NCBI GenBank assembly: GCA_942493375.1
Contig: OW818698.1
Location: 7,626,001-7,690,000, forward strand
Direction of reading: 5' to 3'
Length of the DNA: 64,000 nt
Origin: G942493375 sp942493375
Lineage (GTDB): Bacteria; Armatimonadota; UBA5829
Under the pieces are notes generated by a model, which was not told the DNA's origin, ran no database searches, and saw nothing but the letters and a program-made list of their open reading frames with translations. This document shows, one piece after another, positions 50,265 to 63,364 of this stretch. Position numbers and translations under genes: made by a program. Numbering within the stretch: the first letter of the stretch is position 1; every line of letters begins with the position of its first letter.

Positions 50265-52814
50265 TTAAAATTTATCCGCGAATTGTTGCAGAGACTCTGA
50301 GGTCATTAGTTTGCCATCGGCATCAGTTACATAAAACACATCCCGGGCCTGGTGTCCCCATGTAGCTACCCGTGCACTGTGGATGTTCATACCATGCTCA
50401 GCAATTTTTCCCGTAAGGTGGTGAAGCAACCCTGGAGCATCGTCTGCACGGATTTCAAGCACTGTATGATGATCAGAAACATTATCTGTCCAGGATACGG
50501 ATACTCCGGTGATATCTCTTTTGCGATTTTTACCAAGCCTGGCCCAGACATCATCAACAGTCTGCTCACCTTTTAAAACGCCAGCTAATTCACTCTCGAC
50601 CTGCCATTTTTTCATTTGAGTCAACTGCCTTCCCTCAAAATCAATCAGCAGTTTGTCGATAGCAATATGGTCAGGGGATTCGCGTGTATACACCTGAGCC
50701 GCATGAATCCCCACCCCTAAAGCTGCAAGAGTTCCTGCTATCTCGCAGAGCAATCCTGGTTTATCCGGAGTGAATACCGTAACCTGAGTGTATTCGACTC
50801 CCCTATCCTCTCGAATATCAATGGCTGGATAATCGGCTTTTGCAGACATCACATATCCGATATGCAGAGCTAATTCCTCCGGACTGGTATTCAGCAGATA
50901 CCCGGCCGGCATCGAATCGCAGTGCTCATCTACTTCTTCTACTGGAAGATTAGCCAATCGCAACTCCCGTCGAACACGATTTCTGTGTTTTTCGATATCC
51001 GCAGGTGGTCTGTCAGGCGACCTGATAACTACAGATGCCCTTTCATGAAGTTCCATCAAAAATCTCATCTGCACAGGATTCCAGTTGCGGGAACCGACGC
51101 CATTAATGTCTGCAATACTCAATAGCAACAACATGTCCAAAAGGCTCTGATCCTTTATCACGGATGCAAAATCCTTAATGGTCTTAATCTGGTTCAGATC
51201 ACGAAGTCTGGCAACTTCGTTCATCCTTAAATGATGTCTTACAAGAAATTCCACTCGTTTGGATGATTCTTCATCCATACCGAGTTGTCTGGCAAATTTT
51301 GATGCGCTGAATGCGCCTGTCTTGGCATGGTCCTTATGTGAATCAATTTTCCCAACATCGTGCATAAGAGTAGCGAGAGTCAATACTTCCATGTTCTGGA
51401 GTCGAGAAAGTATGTCTCCATACTGATCGCTATCTGAGGACATAAGATTCTCCAGTTCCTCCATGACTCGAAGAGTATGTTCGCCTATGGTATATTTATG
51501 AGCTGAATCTCCGGATATCAACAACATAAGTTTTCCGAATTGCGGCACTATCGACTGCAATAACCCACACTCTGCCATCCCCCGAACGCAGACAGATGCA
51601 CCTGGAGCAGATAATATATCCAGGAAGACCTTAGAAGCCTTTCGATCCATTTTCCAATCTACAGCACTCCTACTCACCATTACCCGGGTTTCGCGATGCA
51701 GTTTCAATGAATACTGCTGACAGTGGCTGAAAATACGAACAATTGCTGCATTGTCTCTTATCAATAAGTCGGAATCCACCACTTTAAGATAACCTTGGAT
51801 CGAAATTACACCAGGTTCTATTTCCAGTTGTTCATCAACTGATGCTTCAGATACCCTCAGAAGCAACTCACGGACCACCTGAGCGTGCCTGTAGTATGCA
51901 AACATCATATCGTTCAGGGATGGATAGTCAAGGGACTGTGAGAGCTGAAACGCCATATTCGGACCAAGTGAATCTGCCTCCTTGTTTGCAAGCAGGTGCA
52001 TCGCGATCCGCAAGCCAAACATGAACTCGGATGCTTTTTCAATCGACACAATATCCGCGTCCGATATTATGCCTCGTGCACGAAGACTCTTCCAAATATT
52101 TATGTCATACAGTGAAAATGCAACCTGTGATATCCAGCGAGTAGTCTGAATATCTCGCAGTGCCCCGGTGCCCTCTTTGATATTAGGACTGACAACATAT
52201 GGGGTCCGGCGACCTGAACCCATGACTCCTCGAGAACTCAGATGACCGGTAACAAATGCGCAGGGAGCAATGGCTTTGCGCAAATCAGCAAGGAACACGC
52301 TCATCAGATAGTTATCCCCTGCTATAATTCGTGCGTCGAGAAGAGCAGTATGGGTTTCGAGGGGAAGATTGTCAACATCATCAACTCTTCTAAATGAGTA
52401 CCCGACTTTTAGCTGAGCCGCATCAACCATATCCATTAACATGCGAAAAGCGCGTTTTACCAATAGATCAATGCGTTCATCATCCTCCGACTCAGAGATA
52501 AACGCCACATCTACGTCCGAGAACGGGCACATCTCCCGGCGTCCGTAACCGCCAACCGCTGCTACAGCTACACCTCGAACTGTTCCAGTATCGGGAATTG
52601 TTGACCGGACATCCTCCAATGCGAGCTCAAAGACACGCTTAACAGCAGCATCTGTAAGGTCGGAATATGCGCACATTGCATCATTAGCATTCCTGTGTAG
52701 CACTATATGCGCCAATACCTCACGTTCATGTCTTAAGATCTCAGCAATCTCAGAACTACTTCGTGCATTCAGGAAACAACCCCGATAAGGTTTGTTGGGT
52801 GATGATGTCGGCAT
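50265..52814 (-). CDS. glnD: Bifunctional uridylyltransferase/uridylyl-removing enzyme GlnD
   Basis: GlnD senses glutamine and adds or removes UMP on the P-II protein. 849 residues. The nucleotidyltransferase has AVGGYGRREMCPFSDVDVAF near residue 90. The HD phosphohydrolase has TLMHDVGKIDSHKDHAKTGA near residue 480. Two C-terminal ACT domains follow (VTVFTPDKPGLLCEIAGTLAALGV and LEIRADDAPGLLHHLTGKIAEHGM). All four parts are complete. ATG with GGAG ahead. It is downstream of glnB on the same strand, separated by 86 bp containing a terminator-like hairpin. Confidence 0.96.
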   Translation of the reverse strand: MPTSSPNKPYRGCFLNARSSSEIAEILRHEREVLAHIVLHRNANDAMCAYSDLTDAAVKRVFELALEDVRSTIPDTGTVRGVAVAAVGGYGRREMCPFSDVDVAFISESEDDERIDLLVKRAFRMLMDMVDAAQLKVGYSFRRVDDVDNLPLETHTALLDARIIAGDNYLMSVFLADLRKAIAPCAFVTGHLSSRGVMGSGRRTPYVVSPNIKEGTGALRDIQTTRWISQVAFSLYDINIWKSLRARGIISDADIVSIEKASEFMFGLRIAMHLLANKEADSLGPNMAFQLSQSLDYPSLNDMMFAYYRHAQVVRELLLRVSEASVDEQLEIEPGVISIQGYLKVVDSDLLIRDNAAIVRIFSHCQQYSLKLHRETRVMVSRSAVDWKMDRKASKVFLDILSAPGASVCVRGMAECGLLQSIVPQFGKLMLLISGDSAHKYTIGEHTLRVMEELENLMSSDSDQYGDILSRLQNMEVLTLATLMHDVGKIDSHKDHAKTGAFSASKFARQLGMDEESSKRVEFLVRHHLRMNEVARLRDLNQIKTIKDFASVIKDQSLLDMLLLLSIADINGVGSRNWNPVQMRFLMELHERASVVIRSPDRPPADIEKHRNRVRRELRLANLPVEEVDEHCDSMPAGYLLNTSPEELALHIGYVMSAKADYPAIDIREDRGVEYTQVTVFTPDKPGLLCEIAGTLAALGVGIHAAQVYTRESPDHIAIDKLLIDFEGRQLTQMKKWQVESELAGVLKGEQTVDDVWARLGKNRKRDITGVSVSWTDNVSDHHTVLEIRADDAPGLLHHLTGKIAEHGMNIHSARVATWGHQARDVFYVTDADGKLMTSESLQQFADKF

Positions 52815-52852
52815 TATTGCTCCAAAAATAGGGTCAGGCCGTATTTAAAACA

Positions 52853-52880
52853 AATCCCCCTTTACTAAAGAAGGGGGATT
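52853..52880 (-). terminator. Intrinsic terminator after glnB
   Basis: AATCCCCCTT (52853-52862) pairs with AAGGGGGATT (52871-52880). On the minus strand TGTTTTAAAT follows. It should partly separate amtB-glnB from glnD. Confidence 0.7.
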
Positions 52881-52900
52881 CGGGGAAGATGTTAGAAATC

Positions 52901-53239
52901 TTACAGTGCAGCGTCTCCGCGTTCTCCTGTACGAATCCTGATCACATCGTCAACTCTGCTCAAGAATATCTTACCATCGCCAATCTCACCAGTTCCTGCA
53001 GTCTTGGTGATAGCTTGAATTACACCCTCGACTATATCATCAGCAACCACTGTAGCAATCATAATCTTATCAACAAGATTTACTACATACTCCTGACCTC
53101 TGTAGTATTGGGTTCTACCTCGCTGTTTTCCAGCGCCTTGAACACTGAATACCGTTATGCCTTTGATTCCCATTTCGTCCAGTGCTTCTTTAACATCGTC
53201 CAACTTACCAGGACGTATAACCGCTTCAACTTTTACCAA
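52901..53239 (-). CDS. glnB: Nitrogen regulatory protein P-II
   Basis: Trimeric 2-oxoglutarate/ATP/ADP sensor, 112 residues. VEAVIRPGKLDDVKEALDEMGIKGITVF opens it. The T-loop is GKQRGRTQYYRGQEYVVN, with the tyrosine before RG at the uridylylation position, consistent with GlnD. GEIGDGKIFLSRVDDVIRIRTGERG is the C-terminal nucleotide site. TTG start with GGGAGGA ahead. It is 30 bp after amtB, so by context it is the GlnK-like partner that can plug the ammonium channel. The gene symbol glnK would be equally valid. Confidence 0.95.
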   Translation of the reverse strand: MVKVEAVIRPGKLDDVKEALDEMGIKGITVFSVQGAGKQRGRTQYYRGQEYVVNLVDKIMIATVVADDIVEGVIQAITKTAGTGEIGDGKIFLSRVDDVIRIRTGERGDAAL

Positions 53240-53269
53240 TATTGCATCCTCCCTGTTATATTTATTCCG

Positions 53270-54598
53270 TTATAGACTGTATCCGACTTCTCCGTGTTGA
53301 CTCAGGTCGAGACCAGTGTCTTCATCGTCCTTCTCAACTCTTAGAGGTGTGAACTTACCAATTACCTTTAATATCACAAATGTCATGATAAATGAAAACG
53401 CTCCTACAACTACTACCGCAATGGCTTGCTTTCCTAGTAGAGCAGGATTGCCAAAGAATAGACCGTCAGCTCCTGCCGAATTTATTGCCTTACTGGCAAA
53501 GAGTCCAGTAGCTAACGCTCCCCATGTTCCTCCAACTCCATGAACACCAAAAACGTCCAAGGAATCATCATATCCCAGCTTACTCTTTGCAAGTATAGCC
53601 AGATAACATAAAACACTAACCACTAATCCAATAATAATAGCTGAAGATGCACTTACATAGCCACTGGCTGGTGTAATTGCGACAAGTCCAGCTACTGCTC
53701 CAGAAGCCATACCTAATGCAGTTGGCTTGCCACGGTGCCACCATTCAATGAACATCCAGGAGATAGCTGCAGCAGCGGCACATGTATTGGTAACTACAAA
53801 AGCATTTACTGCGAGTCCGTTAGCGCCAAGGGCACTCCCGCCATTGAAACCAAACCACCCGAACCAGAGCAACGCCGTTCCTAAAAGCGTCATTGTCAGG
53901 TTGTGAGGTTTAAACTCTTCTCTTCCGAATCCTTTACGTCTGCCAAGCACAAGTGCACAACACAGCGCAGCGATACCGGAAGAGATATGAACAACAGTTC
54001 CACCGGCAAAGTCCAGAGCACCGAGTTTGAATAGCCATCCGTCAGACTGCCACACCCAGTGAGCAACTGGTGCATATACCAGTGTCGTCCATGCAATCAT
54101 AAATATAAAGAAGGCTTTGAACTTAATTCTCTCCGCAAACGCGCCAGTTATCAAAGCAGGTGTTATGATGGCAAACATTGCCTGATAGATCATAAACGCT
54201 TGCGCAGGTATTCTGGTTCCTGGCCAGGCTTCGGTAATACTAACACCTGAAAGCCCCACCCACTGCAGCGAACCAATCAAACCACCATGGTCTTTGCCGA
54301 ATGCCAGGCTGAAACCAAACAGCACCCAAAGTACTCCTACTAATGCGCACATTGCAAAACTCTGCATAATAGTGGAGAGAGCATTCTTTCTGCGGACCAT
54401 ACCAGCATAAAACATACCAAGACCGGGGGTCATGATCATAACCATAGCTGCACTGGCCAGAACCCAGGCAGTGTCACCTGAGTCTATATTTGATGTCCCC
54501 TCAGCGTATGCTGAAACGGCAGAAATTGCCAATAAACCGCATATTGCAAGTAAACATCCAGAAATTTTTTGCCATATTTGATCGGAATACCTTTTCAA
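53270..54598 (-). CDS. amtB: Ammonium transporter
   Basis: 442 residues with a signal peptide (ending near VSAYAEG) and eleven membrane helices, typical of AmtB. DTAWVLASAAMVMIMTPGLGMFYAGMVRRKNAL is helix 1 and its loop. FAGGTVVHISSGIAAL includes the first pore histidine, and FGVHGVGGTWGALATGLFA the second. The TTG at 54598 lies 8 bases after GGAGG, and the longer reading from 54613 is unlikely. It is followed by glnB after 30 bp, the usual amtB-glnK coupling in reverse order. No sigma-54 site was found upstream. Confidence 0.95.
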   Translation of the reverse strand: MKRYSDQIWQKISGCLLAICGLLAISAVSAYAEGTSNIDSGDTAWVLASAAMVMIMTPGLGMFYAGMVRRKNALSTIMQSFAMCALVGVLWVLFGFSLAFGKDHGGLIGSLQWVGLSGVSITEAWPGTRIPAQAFMIYQAMFAIITPALITGAFAERIKFKAFFIFMIAWTTLVYAPVAHWVWQSDGWLFKLGALDFAGGTVVHISSGIAALCCALVLGRRKGFGREEFKPHNLTMTLLGTALLWFGWFGFNGGSALGANGLAVNAFVVTNTCAAAAAISWMFIEWWHRGKPTALGMASGAVAGLVAITPASGYVSASSAIIIGLVVSVLCYLAILAKSKLGYDDSLDVFGVHGVGGTWGALATGLFASKAINSAGADGLFFGNPALLGKQAIAVVVVGAFSFIMTFVILKVIGKFTPLRVEKDDEDTGLDLSQHGEVGYSL

Positions 54599-54805
54599 GT
54601 GTAGAACCTCCAAGAAACTGTTTGACTAATCTGAAACAGTAAGCGCCTTTTGCATACACTTATTATCGCGTCATATTGTTTCCGTGAGGTTTCGTAGTCG
54701 TTAATGGTTGTTTACACGATTCTTGTAATGGATCGAGATGTTGTGCAAATCAACTGACTGAATTGAAATATCTGTCCAACAGAATCTATTTGCAATATTC
54801 TTTAA

Positions 54806-54834
54806 TTGACAGCAGTCACTTGGGCTCATATAAT
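54806..54834 (+). promoter_or_regulatory. Full-consensus promoter of the orphan ABC ATPase gene
   Basis: TTGACA (54806-54811), a 17-bp spacer and TATAAT (54829-54834), all twelve bases at consensus. Transcription would start near 54841, about 100 bases before the ATG. Nothing else was recognised in the 54599-54942 gap. Confidence 0.8.
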
Positions 54835-54942
54835 TGGGTAATGCGTGTGTATAATTGCACGCCCCCAGTCCCGGGGAAATCTAAATTAGCGCTTCGATAA
54901 AATGGGGACTAGCTCGGAGCAATTAACGGAGGACATGTCGAT

Positions 54943-56049
54943 ATGGCACAGGTAGTGCTGAACGAATTGACCAAGATGTTCAAGAACGTCACCGCGGTCA
55001 ACAAAGTAAACATTGAAATCAAAGACAAAGAGTTCCTGGTTTTGGTTGGACCGTCCGGGTGCGGAAAGACCACAGTTCTGCGTATGATCGCCGGACTTGA
55101 AGAAGCTACTTCCGGTCAGATCCTTATTGGTGACCGCGTTGTAAACGATGTCTCCCCTAAAGATAGAGACATCGCCATGGTTTTCCAGAACTACGCTCTT
55201 TATCCACACATGACCGTGTATGACAACATGGCTTTTGGCCTAAAACTTCGCAAAGTTCCTAAACAGGAAATTCAGCGAAGGGTTAATGAGGCAGCCGACC
55301 TGCTTGGCCTCAAAGAATACCTGCAGCGTAGACCGAAACAGCTTTCAGGTGGACAGCGACAGAGAGTCGCCCTTGGACGAGCTATTGTCCGAGAGCCTAA
55401 GGTCTTCCTTATGGACGAACCTCTCTCCAACCTGGACGCAAAACTCAGAGTTCAGACCCGTGCCGAGTTGACCAAGCTCCACAGAAGACTTGGAATCACC
55501 ACAGTATACGTCACCCATGACCAGGTCGAAGCTATGACTATGGGCGACAGAATTGCTGTTATGAAAGACGGTCTCCTGCAGCAGTTGGATACTCCTCTGC
55601 ATCTTTATAACTTCCCTGCAAACAAGTTTGTAGCCGGATTCATTGGAACACCTTCAATGAATTTCCTGGAATGCAAAGTTGTAAAAGAAGGCAACAGCTT
55701 CTTCATTGATGGCGGATGCATTAAAGTTAAGCTGCCTGACAGCAAAGCAGAGCGTTTTGTCCCATATGAAGGCAAGGATGTTGTTTTTGGAATTAGACCG
55801 GAAGACATCTTTGACCGTAACCTCAAGAGCATCGTCGAAGCAACAGAGACCAATGTAGCAACAGCTACAGTTGACGTAATTGAGCCTATGGGCGCTATCG
55901 TTACTCTGTATCTGACATGTGGCCCGCACACCATCGTTGCTACCATTGATGCTGAAACTCAGGCTATTGAGGATAAACCACTCGACTTGATCATCGACAT
56001 GGAAAAAGCTCACGTCTTCGACAAAGATACCGAAAACGCGATCTACTAA
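54943..56049 (+). CDS. CUT1-type ABC transporter ATPase (UgpC/MsmK/MalK family)
   Basis: 368 residues. Walker A GPSGCGKTTVLRMIAG near residue 38, Q-loop AMVFQNYALYPHMTV, signature LSGGQRQRVALGRAIVREP, Walker B VFLMDEPLSNLDAKLR and H-loop VYVTHDQVEAMTM. The C-terminal 130 residues form the MalK-like regulatory OB fold (GIRPEDI). It stands alone, with a consensus promoter and its own terminator. It is the best candidate to energise the ATPase-less transporter at 26408-29538 and others elsewhere in the genome. The MalK-specific regulatory interactions cannot be judged. ATG with GGAGG 10 bases ahead. Confidence 0.95.
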   Translation: MAQVVLNELTKMFKNVTAVNKVNIEIKDKEFLVLVGPSGCGKTTVLRMIAGLEEATSGQILIGDRVVNDVSPKDRDIAMVFQNYALYPHMTVYDNMAFGLKLRKVPKQEIQRRVNEAADLLGLKEYLQRRPKQLSGGQRQRVALGRAIVREPKVFLMDEPLSNLDAKLRVQTRAELTKLHRRLGITTVYVTHDQVEAMTMGDRIAVMKDGLLQQLDTPLHLYNFPANKFVAGFIGTPSMNFLECKVVKEGNSFFIDGGCIKVKLPDSKAERFVPYEGKDVVFGIRPEDIFDRNLKSIVEATETNVATATVDVIEPMGAIVTLYLTCGPHTIVATIDAETQAIEDKPLDLIIDMEKAHVFDKDTENAIY

Positions 56050-56060
56050 GATTAAAGTAA

Positions 56061-56099
56061 AACTGTGCAGGGCAGGATCTACATCCACCCTGCACAGTT
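56061..56099 (+). terminator. Terminator of the ATPase gene
   Basis: AACTGTGCAGGG (56061-56072) and CCCTGCACAGTT (56088-56099) form a perfect 12-bp stem with a 15-base loop, followed by ATTTTAAT. Confidence 0.75.
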
Positions 56100-56143
56100 A
56101 TTTTAATCCAACCTCTAGTTTCCTGATTCACGGAGGCAAAACT

Positions 56144-56488
56144 ATGTCCGATTGCATTTTCTGTAAGATAGCTGCCGGTGAAATCGGTAAGCTGATATAT
56201 GAAGATGAAACAACCGCTGCGTTTGACGATCTGAGTCCCCAAGCCCCTGTCCATTTTCTGGTTATCCCTAAGAAGCATATTACAAAACTATCTGATGTCT
56301 CAGACGGCGCTGATGCGGACCTGCTTGGACATATGATGGTAGTGGCTAATAAGATCGCTAAAGATAAAGGCATTTCTGAAGAGGGATACAGAACTGTCAT
56401 CAACTGCAATGAAGGCGCCGGTCAGTCCGTGTGGCATATTCACTGCCATGTGCTTGGTGGACGCAAACTCAACTGGCCTCCTGGTTGA
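56144..56488 (+). CDS. HIT family protein (HinT-like nucleotide hydrolase)
   Basis: 114 residues. The HIT motif HIHCHVLGG is near the C-terminus, preceded by NEGAGQSVWHIH. The N-terminal CIFCKIAAGEI and DDLSPQAPVHFLVIPKKHI are characteristic of HinT/Hint-1 proteins, which hydrolyse AMP-lysine and related phosphoramidates. The ATG follows CGGAGG by 7 bases. The next gene begins 25 bp later on the same strand. Confidence 0.95.
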   Translation: MSDCIFCKIAAGEIGKLIYEDETTAAFDDLSPQAPVHFLVIPKKHITKLSDVSDGADADLLGHMMVVANKIAKDKGISEEGYRTVINCNEGAGQSVWHIHCHVLGGRKLNWPPG

Positions 56489-56513
56489 TTACAGATCATT
56501 TAATGGGTGTAAA

Positions 56514-57323
56514 TTGAGCATTACTATTCCCGCAAACTATTATCAGCAGTTTGACACAGATCTAACGCTTGATATTCCTGCAAAGGGATATGGCGGTTGG
56601 AAACGCCAGGACATACAGATATCACCTGAACACACAGCCCTGGTAGTAATGCACGCCTGGGATACTGGAACTCCTGAAGAATATCCAGGATGGTGGCGGT
56701 GTGTCGAGTATATGTCCCGCGCAAAACGGATATCTCAGGAGATTTTCCCACCACTTTTATCAGCTGTACGTGAGAACGCCTTCAATCTTTACCATGTAGC
56801 CAGTTTCGCTCAGGATCTTAATGCGTATCCCGGATATGCGAAAACACTCCAACTGGCACCTACAGAGGACGCTTCTCTGCCATCAGTTGATTCTGATCCC
56901 ATTCTGGAAGAATTGCATGCATTTAGGGCAACCAACGTATTTGTTGGGAGACATAATGAAGCAGATGTTCATAGAGGATTTGAGAAACTGGATTTCTTAC
57001 CAGAAGCAAAGCCATTGGGAGACGAAAGTATAGCAACAGATTCCAAACAGCTTTATGCATTATGTAAAGCTGACGGTATAAACCATCTAATCTACACTGG
57101 TTTTGCTATTAACTGGTGCCTACTGCTATCTCCTGGTGGAATGGCCGACATGAGCAAACATGGGATAATGTGTTCCGCCATAAGGCAAGCAGTAACTGCA
57201 GTAGAAAACAAAGAGAGTGCTGAACAAGAGTGGGCAAAGGAACTTGGACTCTGGCGTGTTGCTCTGGCATTTGGTTTTGTATTTAATGTAAACGATTTTA
57301 TTGAAAGCATACAGGCTTATTAA
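56514..57323 (+). CDS. Divergent isochorismatase-like cysteine hydrolase
   Basis: 269 residues with overall isochorismatase-fold layout: a central strand TALVVMHAWDTG near residue 40, a helix-rich middle, and LIYTGFAINWCLLLSPGGMADM near residue 195, where the Cys aligns with the nucleophile of that superfamily. The catalytic Asp usually seen in the first motif (VIDMQNDF type) and the Lys are not at their normal places (MHAWD and a GRHNE segment), so the assignment is tentative. The TTG at 56514 is chosen because the longer frame overlaps the HIT gene. queC starts one base after its stop. Confidence 0.55.
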   Translation: MSITIPANYYQQFDTDLTLDIPAKGYGGWKRQDIQISPEHTALVVMHAWDTGTPEEYPGWWRCVEYMSRAKRISQEIFPPLLSAVRENAFNLYHVASFAQDLNAYPGYAKTLQLAPTEDASLPSVDSDPILEELHAFRATNVFVGRHNEADVHRGFEKLDFLPEAKPLGDESIATDSKQLYALCKADGINHLIYTGFAINWCLLLSPGGMADMSKHGIMCSAIRQAVTAVENKESAEQEWAKELGLWRVALAFGFVFNVNDFIESIQAY

Positions 57324-57324
57324 T

Positions 57325-58032
57325 ATGTGTGAATCCAATTCGACCCGCAAAGCAGTTGTCCTTTTAAGCGGAGGGCTTGATTCTTCCACCACTGCAGCTA
57401 TTGCTGTATCTGAAGGTTTTAGCATAAACGCAATGACATTTCGTTACGGGCAAAGGCATCAATACGAAATCGAATGCGCACGCAGAGTTGCAGAGAGAAT
57501 GGGAATTGTACAGCATATAATCGCAGATATCGATTTACGCATTTTCGGAGCTTCAGCATTAACCTCAGACCTTGAAGTCCCCAAAGGTCGTTCTGCTGAT
57601 GAAATGCAGGGATGCATACCGGTTACTTATGTTCCAGCAAGAAACACGATATTTCTATCCTTCGCACTGGCCTGGGCAGAAGTATTGGAATGCCAGGATA
57701 TCTTTATTGGAGTAAATGCAGTAGATTACAGTGGTTATCCAGATTGTAGACCTGAGTTTATTCAAGCTTATCAGACAATGGCAAACCTGGCTACTAAGGC
57801 AGCGGTAGAAGGCAAGCAACATATTCACATCCACACTCCACTAATCAACTTGACCAAGGCACAAATAGTAGAAAGAGGAATAAAGCTGGGTGTAGATTAT
57901 TCTCTAACCAGCACTTGTTATTCACCATCTGAGGATGGCAGTGCTTGCGGTGAGTGTGACGCTTGTGTTCTGCGATTAAAAGGCTTCGAAGAAGCAGGTA
58001 TTCCTGACCCTATAAAATATATCAGCAGGTGA
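57325..58032 (+). CDS. queC: 7-cyano-7-deazaguanine synthase
   Basis: QueC makes preQ0 from 7-carboxy-7-deazaguanine for queuosine. 235 residues. PP-loop LLSGGLDSSTTA near residue 18, FRYGQRHQYEIECA, the PARNTIFLSFALAWAE motif and the Zn ligands CYSPSEDGSACGECDAC. The ATG at 57325 follows the previous stop by one base. No queD, queE or queF is adjacent. It is convergent with, and overlaps by 11 bp, the MBL-fold gene. Confidence 0.95.
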   Translation: MCESNSTRKAVVLLSGGLDSSTTAAIAVSEGFSINAMTFRYGQRHQYEIECARRVAERMGIVQHIIADIDLRIFGASALTSDLEVPKGRSADEMQGCIPVTYVPARNTIFLSFALAWAEVLECQDIFIGVNAVDYSGYPDCRPEFIQAYQTMANLATKAAVEGKQHIHIHTPLINLTKAQIVERGIKLGVDYSLTSTCYSPSEDGSACGECDACVLRLKGFEEAGIPDPIKYISR

Positions 58033-58855
58033 TTTTCATTCCATCATATCCAAACTCTACATTGGGTGGTAGTGTTTTGGAAATAGCCTCGTAATCCATT
58101 CTATGTGATGTATGTGTAAAGACAGCTCTGCGGGGTTTCAACCAATCTACGACTTCTATCCCCTGCTCCAACGAAAAATGTGTGGTAAGTTTTTTTGGCC
58201 TCAATACTCCCAACACCAGCACATCAAGATTCCTGAGCAGCTTAGCAGAATCATCCGATATGTGATTACAGTCCGTAACATATGCGAAATTGCCGATGCG
58301 ATAACCAAGAACACCCAATCTGCCGTGATCAACTGGCACAGGCATCACTGTAACCCCGTCAATATCAAAGGTATCCTGCACTTCCATCAAATTTAGCTGA
58401 GGTATCCCGCCTTCTATCTCAGTGCCGGGAATGTTCAACGGCGTCTTGACCTGGACTTCTATTAGATCAAGTTGTGGTATACCTCCACCGATTTGCAAAC
58501 TGCCAAACGCATAGTCAAAAACCCTGCGAATTACACTGAGAGTATGTGGGGTTCCATAGCAGCGCATAGGTCTGCCGGAAAGCTTGTTGAATGTCCTGAC
58601 GTCATCCAACCCAAACAGGTGATCTGCATGAGCGTGTGTAAACAGCACAGCATCGATACGATTAATACCTTCTCTCAATACCTGTGTGCGTAAATCCGGA
58701 GGAGTATCAATAAGTATTCGCGCATTCCCGACATTTATATAAGAAGAACTACGGGTCCGTTGATTTTTGGGGTGTTTAGAAAGGCAGACGTCACAATCGC
58801 ATCCGATTACGGGGACACCGTGCGACGTGCCCGTACCGAGTAATGTAATCTCCAT
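58022..58855 (-). CDS. MBL-fold metallohydrolase (PhnP-like) with internal duplication
   Basis: 277 residues. MEITLLGTGTSHGVPVIGCDCDVC, the PhnP-type start with a Cys pair near 19-24, is followed by the metal motif THAHADHLFGLDDVR near residue 75, then YVTDCNHI and THTSHRMDYE, giving a full beta-lactamase fold active site. The middle carries two nearly repeated segments, GGIPQLDLIEVQVKTPLNI and GGIPQLNLMEVQDTFDID, about 26 residues apart. Phosphodiesterase activity is likely, but the substrate is unknown. No strong ribosome site precedes the ATG. Confidence 0.87.
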   Translation of the reverse strand: MEITLLGTGTSHGVPVIGCDCDVCLSKHPKNQRTRSSSYINVGNARILIDTPPDLRTQVLREGINRIDAVLFTHAHADHLFGLDDVRTFNKLSGRPMRCYGTPHTLSVIRRVFDYAFGSLQIGGGIPQLDLIEVQVKTPLNIPGTEIEGGIPQLNLMEVQDTFDIDGVTVMPVPVDHGRLGVLGYRIGNFAYVTDCNHISDDSAKLLRNLDVLVLGVLRPKKLTTHFSLEQGIEVVDWLKPRRAVFTHTSHRMDYEAISKTLPPNVEFGYDGMKITC

Positions 58856-58892
58856 AGGGTCTCAGCGCCTGTCGGGGTATTTCTTATAGTCA

Positions 58893-58941
58893 TCGGAATA
58901 CAGTAAAGAATATTGTCAAGGGATTCTTCGCTGTATTCCGA
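58893..58941. repeat. 19-bp imperfect inverted repeat of the GAAGAATC type
   Basis: TCGGAATACAGTAAAGAAT (58893-58911) and ATTCTTCGCTGTATTCCGA (58923-58941) pair with two mismatches. It lies between the MBL gene and rpoC. Confidence 0.6.
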
Positions 58942-58955
58942 AAGACAATAACAGA

Positions 58956-58983
58956 GTTAGTGCGCTATATTCAGCGCACTAAC
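58956..58983 (-). terminator. Terminator of the rpoBC operon
   Basis: GTTAGTGCGCT (58956-58966) and AGCGCACTAAC (58973-58983) form a perfect 11-bp stem with a 6-base loop, 19 bases after the rpoC stop on the minus strand. T-rich sequence (TCTGTTATTGTCTTT) follows. Confidence 0.75.
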
Positions 58984-59002
58984 ATTCAATCCTGGATTGA
59001 GA

Positions 59003-63363
<4,361 letters not shown>

Positions 63364-63364
<1 letters not shown>

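Noticed and set aside
54599..54806. Possible sigma-54 promoter for amtB-glnB
   Set aside because: No GG-N10-GC element with the proper flanks was seen, although these genes often carry one. No firm sigma-70 pair was seen on that strand either.
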